From positions 199,519 through 263,518 of the forward strand of contig VWZS01002145.1 of the NCBI GenBank assembly GCA_013397075.1: DNA of 64,000 nucleotides. Reading direction: 5' to 3'. A program made the position numbers and the translations under genes. A model generated the notes under the pieces. The model searched no databases. It was not told where the DNA came from and saw nothing but the letters and a program-made list of their open reading frames with translations. This DNA is from Rhabdornis inornatus (taxonomy: Eukaryota; Chordata; Aves; Passeriformes; Rhabdornithidae). Positions 60,801 to 64,000 of this stretch are shown here, in pieces (within the stretch, counting starts at the first letter, position 1; each line of letters begins with the position of its first letter).

Positions 60801-63800
60801 CTCTGCTGCCAAAAGCGCTCTTCCGTCGCAGCGGTGCGGCAGGTGAGCGTCTGCCAAATGACAAAACACAAACCTCCTAATGAGCAGCTGAGGATAGGGT
60901 GGGGATTCCAGATAGAGACAAATCTATGTCCCTCAGGAGATCTGGTGCAAACCGATCAGTATAAGAAGTATTTGGCTGCTAATTAAGTTTTGATCCTTTG
61001 GCTGCACTTAAAACAGTTTGAGAGTATATCAAGTTGGAGAGCAGGTGCTGACTGGCTTGAAAGTGCTGGTCCATCAAATCAGGTAAAGGTTTTATATTCA
61101 GAAACTCCCCTAGAAGGGAGACTGTAACTTGCTAAGTGATAGATATACCTAGACCCTTTCAAGTATAATGCATTATTGACAGAGTTATAATGCTTGCAAA
61201 ATTCCCCCCTGCTCTGAAAGAGCCTTCTCTTTCTCATGTTCTGTCCTCTTCATCTGTGTGTATGGAATGAATGCTGAAGGAGATATATAGCCAGGTGCAG
61301 CTTGAAAATCCCAGGAGCAGTTGCTTCTGGTCTTCCTGCCTTGATTTGGAATCAAATGCAAACAGGAAAGTGATTTTAGAGGACATGCCACCTCTGTTCC
61401 ATTGTCTTCAAAAATTCCAAAGGTTAAGAGCAGAAGAAAGTTGGATGCATAGTATGTCTTCTCTCCAGAATATTTAGAGAAGTGGTCACCTTTTATTAGT
61501 AGCTCTTATATGTTCTTGACTGACCAGAATAAAGGAAGGCCCAGAAAATGTGCAACTGAAAAATAATTAGCTGCCTATGCAGGGAGGAACTGAGATAGAG
61601 GTCATTAAAAATTTGGGTTATGTTTTTCTATATCTGAAAAACTTCTTAATGATCTCTGTACTACAGAGAACAACAAAGCAGATTAGAATAAATAAAAGCT
61701 GTACTGTGCCTCCCTACTGTGATACAGCTGCCTGAGGACGGAATACAGAATAGTACATACTTACAGTAGGTTGCAGCATGACCAGCTCCAATTGTTCCAA
61801 ATTATAAGTTGCCTTAGAATCATAGTTGAAAGTTATCTTTTTTCCCCTTCTTTTTTGTAGCTTGCTCCCTGAAATTTGGGTCTCTAATGCTCACTTTTTA
61901 AAAAAAGAAAAGTTTTCCAGTGTCATAGTACTTCCTTTCTGGGGTCAAAAGGATTCTTCACCCACCTCATCAGTTGAATGAAAGGGAAATTTAAGAGGCA
62001 GAGAAATATTTGCAGTTACAGAAGTCATTCTTTTACTATTCCCCATTGCATGGTTAGTGAACTGGAAGTAAGTAAATTTATCAAAATTTCTGGTATACCT
62101 TCAAATTTATGCTGTTCACACTGAGAATTAGAACCTGCTAGTGTACTGGTGATCAATAATAGTAGATGGATTTCTTTCATCATAGTAAGGTTTTGAGTAG
62201 GGTCTTCCCTGAAGTGTTGTGGTAGTGGTGCAGTTATCAGCTTGTTTCCAGCCTTGTGGAATTTCGCAGACAGCTGACAGTAGGCAACTTCTTAGAAAAG
62301 GCAAAAGATGCAGCACGGGATGTTTTCCTGCCTGATAACTTGCCTTGTCCTGAGAAATCTTTGCATGGCTTTCTTTGACTGTAGACTAGTAAAAGAAGTG
62401 GAGTAGTGCCCTTCAATGGCTCAAGGTATGTGGTGCTTTCAACACTTTAAGAGATTTTTCACTACAATTCCTGAACAGTTAATGTAAGGCTAGTGGGACA
62501 GCTGTTGTCTAAATCAATAGCAATTTTGGATGTAATTGGAGGCAAAATCTCACCCTGCAAAATATAAATTAAGTCTGGTGGGCCTTGTACTGAGCAGCAG
62601 ATCCATGTTCTTCAGGCTCCACTAATAATGTGTCAGCCAACAAAATCACTTATGCTAGTTTTGTAATGGGGACTCTTCATATCTGTGCTTCAATCATAGT
62701 CCTTTCCTACCTGAATAAAGAAGTCTTCCTAACCAAACAGAAATAGTGGAAGGATTTTGTTTTTGATCTGTTGTAAACCATCCATGTATTAGTTATGACT
62801 GCTACACTTGCTGAGAAGTATTTCACTGAGTCTAAATATCATAAGTAAAGAAAGTTGCTCAGTGTGTTGTATGGATAAGAAGTGGTTGAAATGTGGTGTG
62901 ACAGAAATTGCAATATGGGTGCATATCCAGAGCATTCCTCTTTCTGTTGGGAAAAGCATGCATTGGTGTATGTCCATTATTATGTAGTACCTCTGAAATA
63001 TACGCGTAAAGATTTTCTGAAGAAATTGCGCCTAAATAGTTTGCAAGGTGTAGGGTCTGTGGAGGAGACACGAGAACTTCTTTAATCTGAACCACAACAC
63101 TACAGGCCCAATGTAGTTGAGTGAATTTGCCTTTTCCTTTCAGCAGGGGAAGTGAAAGAGGGTTAATAAATTAAGCAGAACATCCAACAACACTAAGCCA
63201 TCAGCTCTAGTGATTATACCTTCCATATGCTCTTAATTTGGAGCAATGAGTGATTATTAATGGTGTGAGCCTAGAAATAGAAGTTGGGAAGGAAATAAGA
63301 AGATAAGATTGTAGCTGTGCAGTTAAAGTGCATTTGTGATGGCAGTTCTCCATCCTGCTCTAGTCCTTTTGTGAGGGTGAAGCAGTGAGGATGAAGGCTG
63401 TTTAGCGGTATTCTCCCTGGGCTTTGTTTTGGGGTGTGGTGATTTGAACATGAGGCTGTAGTCAGGGAATGTGCTCTTCCAACCTGTCTCCTTTGAGACA
63501 GAACTATTAGCAATAATAGCACTAATAGCAACTATTTCTACTCACAGAGCACCATTGTCTCCTTTCTTAAGGCCCTTTTAGGTGAAGCCAGCATTGAGGG
63601 GTCATGGAGCAAGAGAGAGCCTTGGTGTCAGCTTCTAGACATAGAAAATGCATGTGGATTAGGAGACCTCTGTCTTGTACACAACAATTGAAACACGTGA
63701 AGTGATCTGGGGAAGCCGCATGAAGGCATCTTCTGACCATGATGTGCCAGTCTACTGCCCTTTTTTGGCACTGCCACCACACAAACAGTAATCTACAGTG

Positions 63801-64000
63801 CCTTGCACTCTTTGTGATTGCTGGAGACAGTCTTAGATCTAATTTAAGTTAGTGCGTCTATTCTAATGTGAAAGGAGTGAGAAAAAGGCCCCAAGTTTGC
63901 TTAATCTTTTCCTCTTTTTCTTCATTCATGCATTTGATAGAAATTGGTTGAAATGGTGGATTAGTGTCACTGGCTCTAGTGCTTTCTGAAGTTATGTCCA
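57876..64000. other. non-coding stretch to window end, no gene recognised
   Basis: No supported coding exon. There is a poly-T tract of 15 at 58310-58324 and a small GC/CpG-richer patch at about 60775-60850 that ends in a donor-like GCAG|gtgagc. Short open frames elsewhere are at chance length. Confidence 0.45.
58310..58324 (+). repeat. poly-T tract
   Basis: Fifteen consecutive T. No attached element recognised. Confidence 0.9.

Overview
This is vertebrate, almost certainly avian, nuclear DNA. The interspersed repeats I can recognise are CR1-type LINE ends, the usual dominant repeat of bird genomes. Gene density is very low, there is one CpG island, and a 35-base run of N marks an assembly gap. 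Nothing looks bacterial, viral or plasmid-derived: I see no operons, CRISPR arrays or retroviral LTRs. I cannot name the species or the chromosome.

Layout: positions 1 to about 1950 are a GC- and CpG-rich island with the look of a promoter. It has a TATA-like box (960-967), GC boxes, two CRE half-sites (214-231) and G-rich tracts. It also holds a plausible short first coding exon on the + strand (1082-1150) that starts in a strong Kozak context and ends at a good splice donor. From about 1950 to 64000 the DNA is AT-richer and non-coding in appearance, probably a long first intron and/or intergenic DNA. It carries four CR1 fragments (about 8080, 22765, 51360 and 57815), simple repeats, several short perfect inverted repeats, and stretches that read like conserved regulatory DNA (about 14.6-14.9 kb and 54.1-55.8 kb).

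Only two internal pieces look possibly coding, and both are uncertain. One is a 137-bp + strand exon candidate (48014-48150) with a strong acceptor and donor. The other is a methionine-less, lysine-rich minus-strand reading frame (47117-47400) with an in-frame 18-bp duplication and an overlapping AATAAA. I recognise neither protein. Of the other long reading frames, the longest is 163 codons, about what chance gives in 64 kb of this composition.

I found no convincing undescribed biological system. The most checkable oddities are a 24-bp perfect palindrome (42885-42908), a 19-bp-arm inverted repeat (22328-22469), three compact perfect hairpins, and the opposite-strand pair of coding-like segments at 47.1-48.2 kb.
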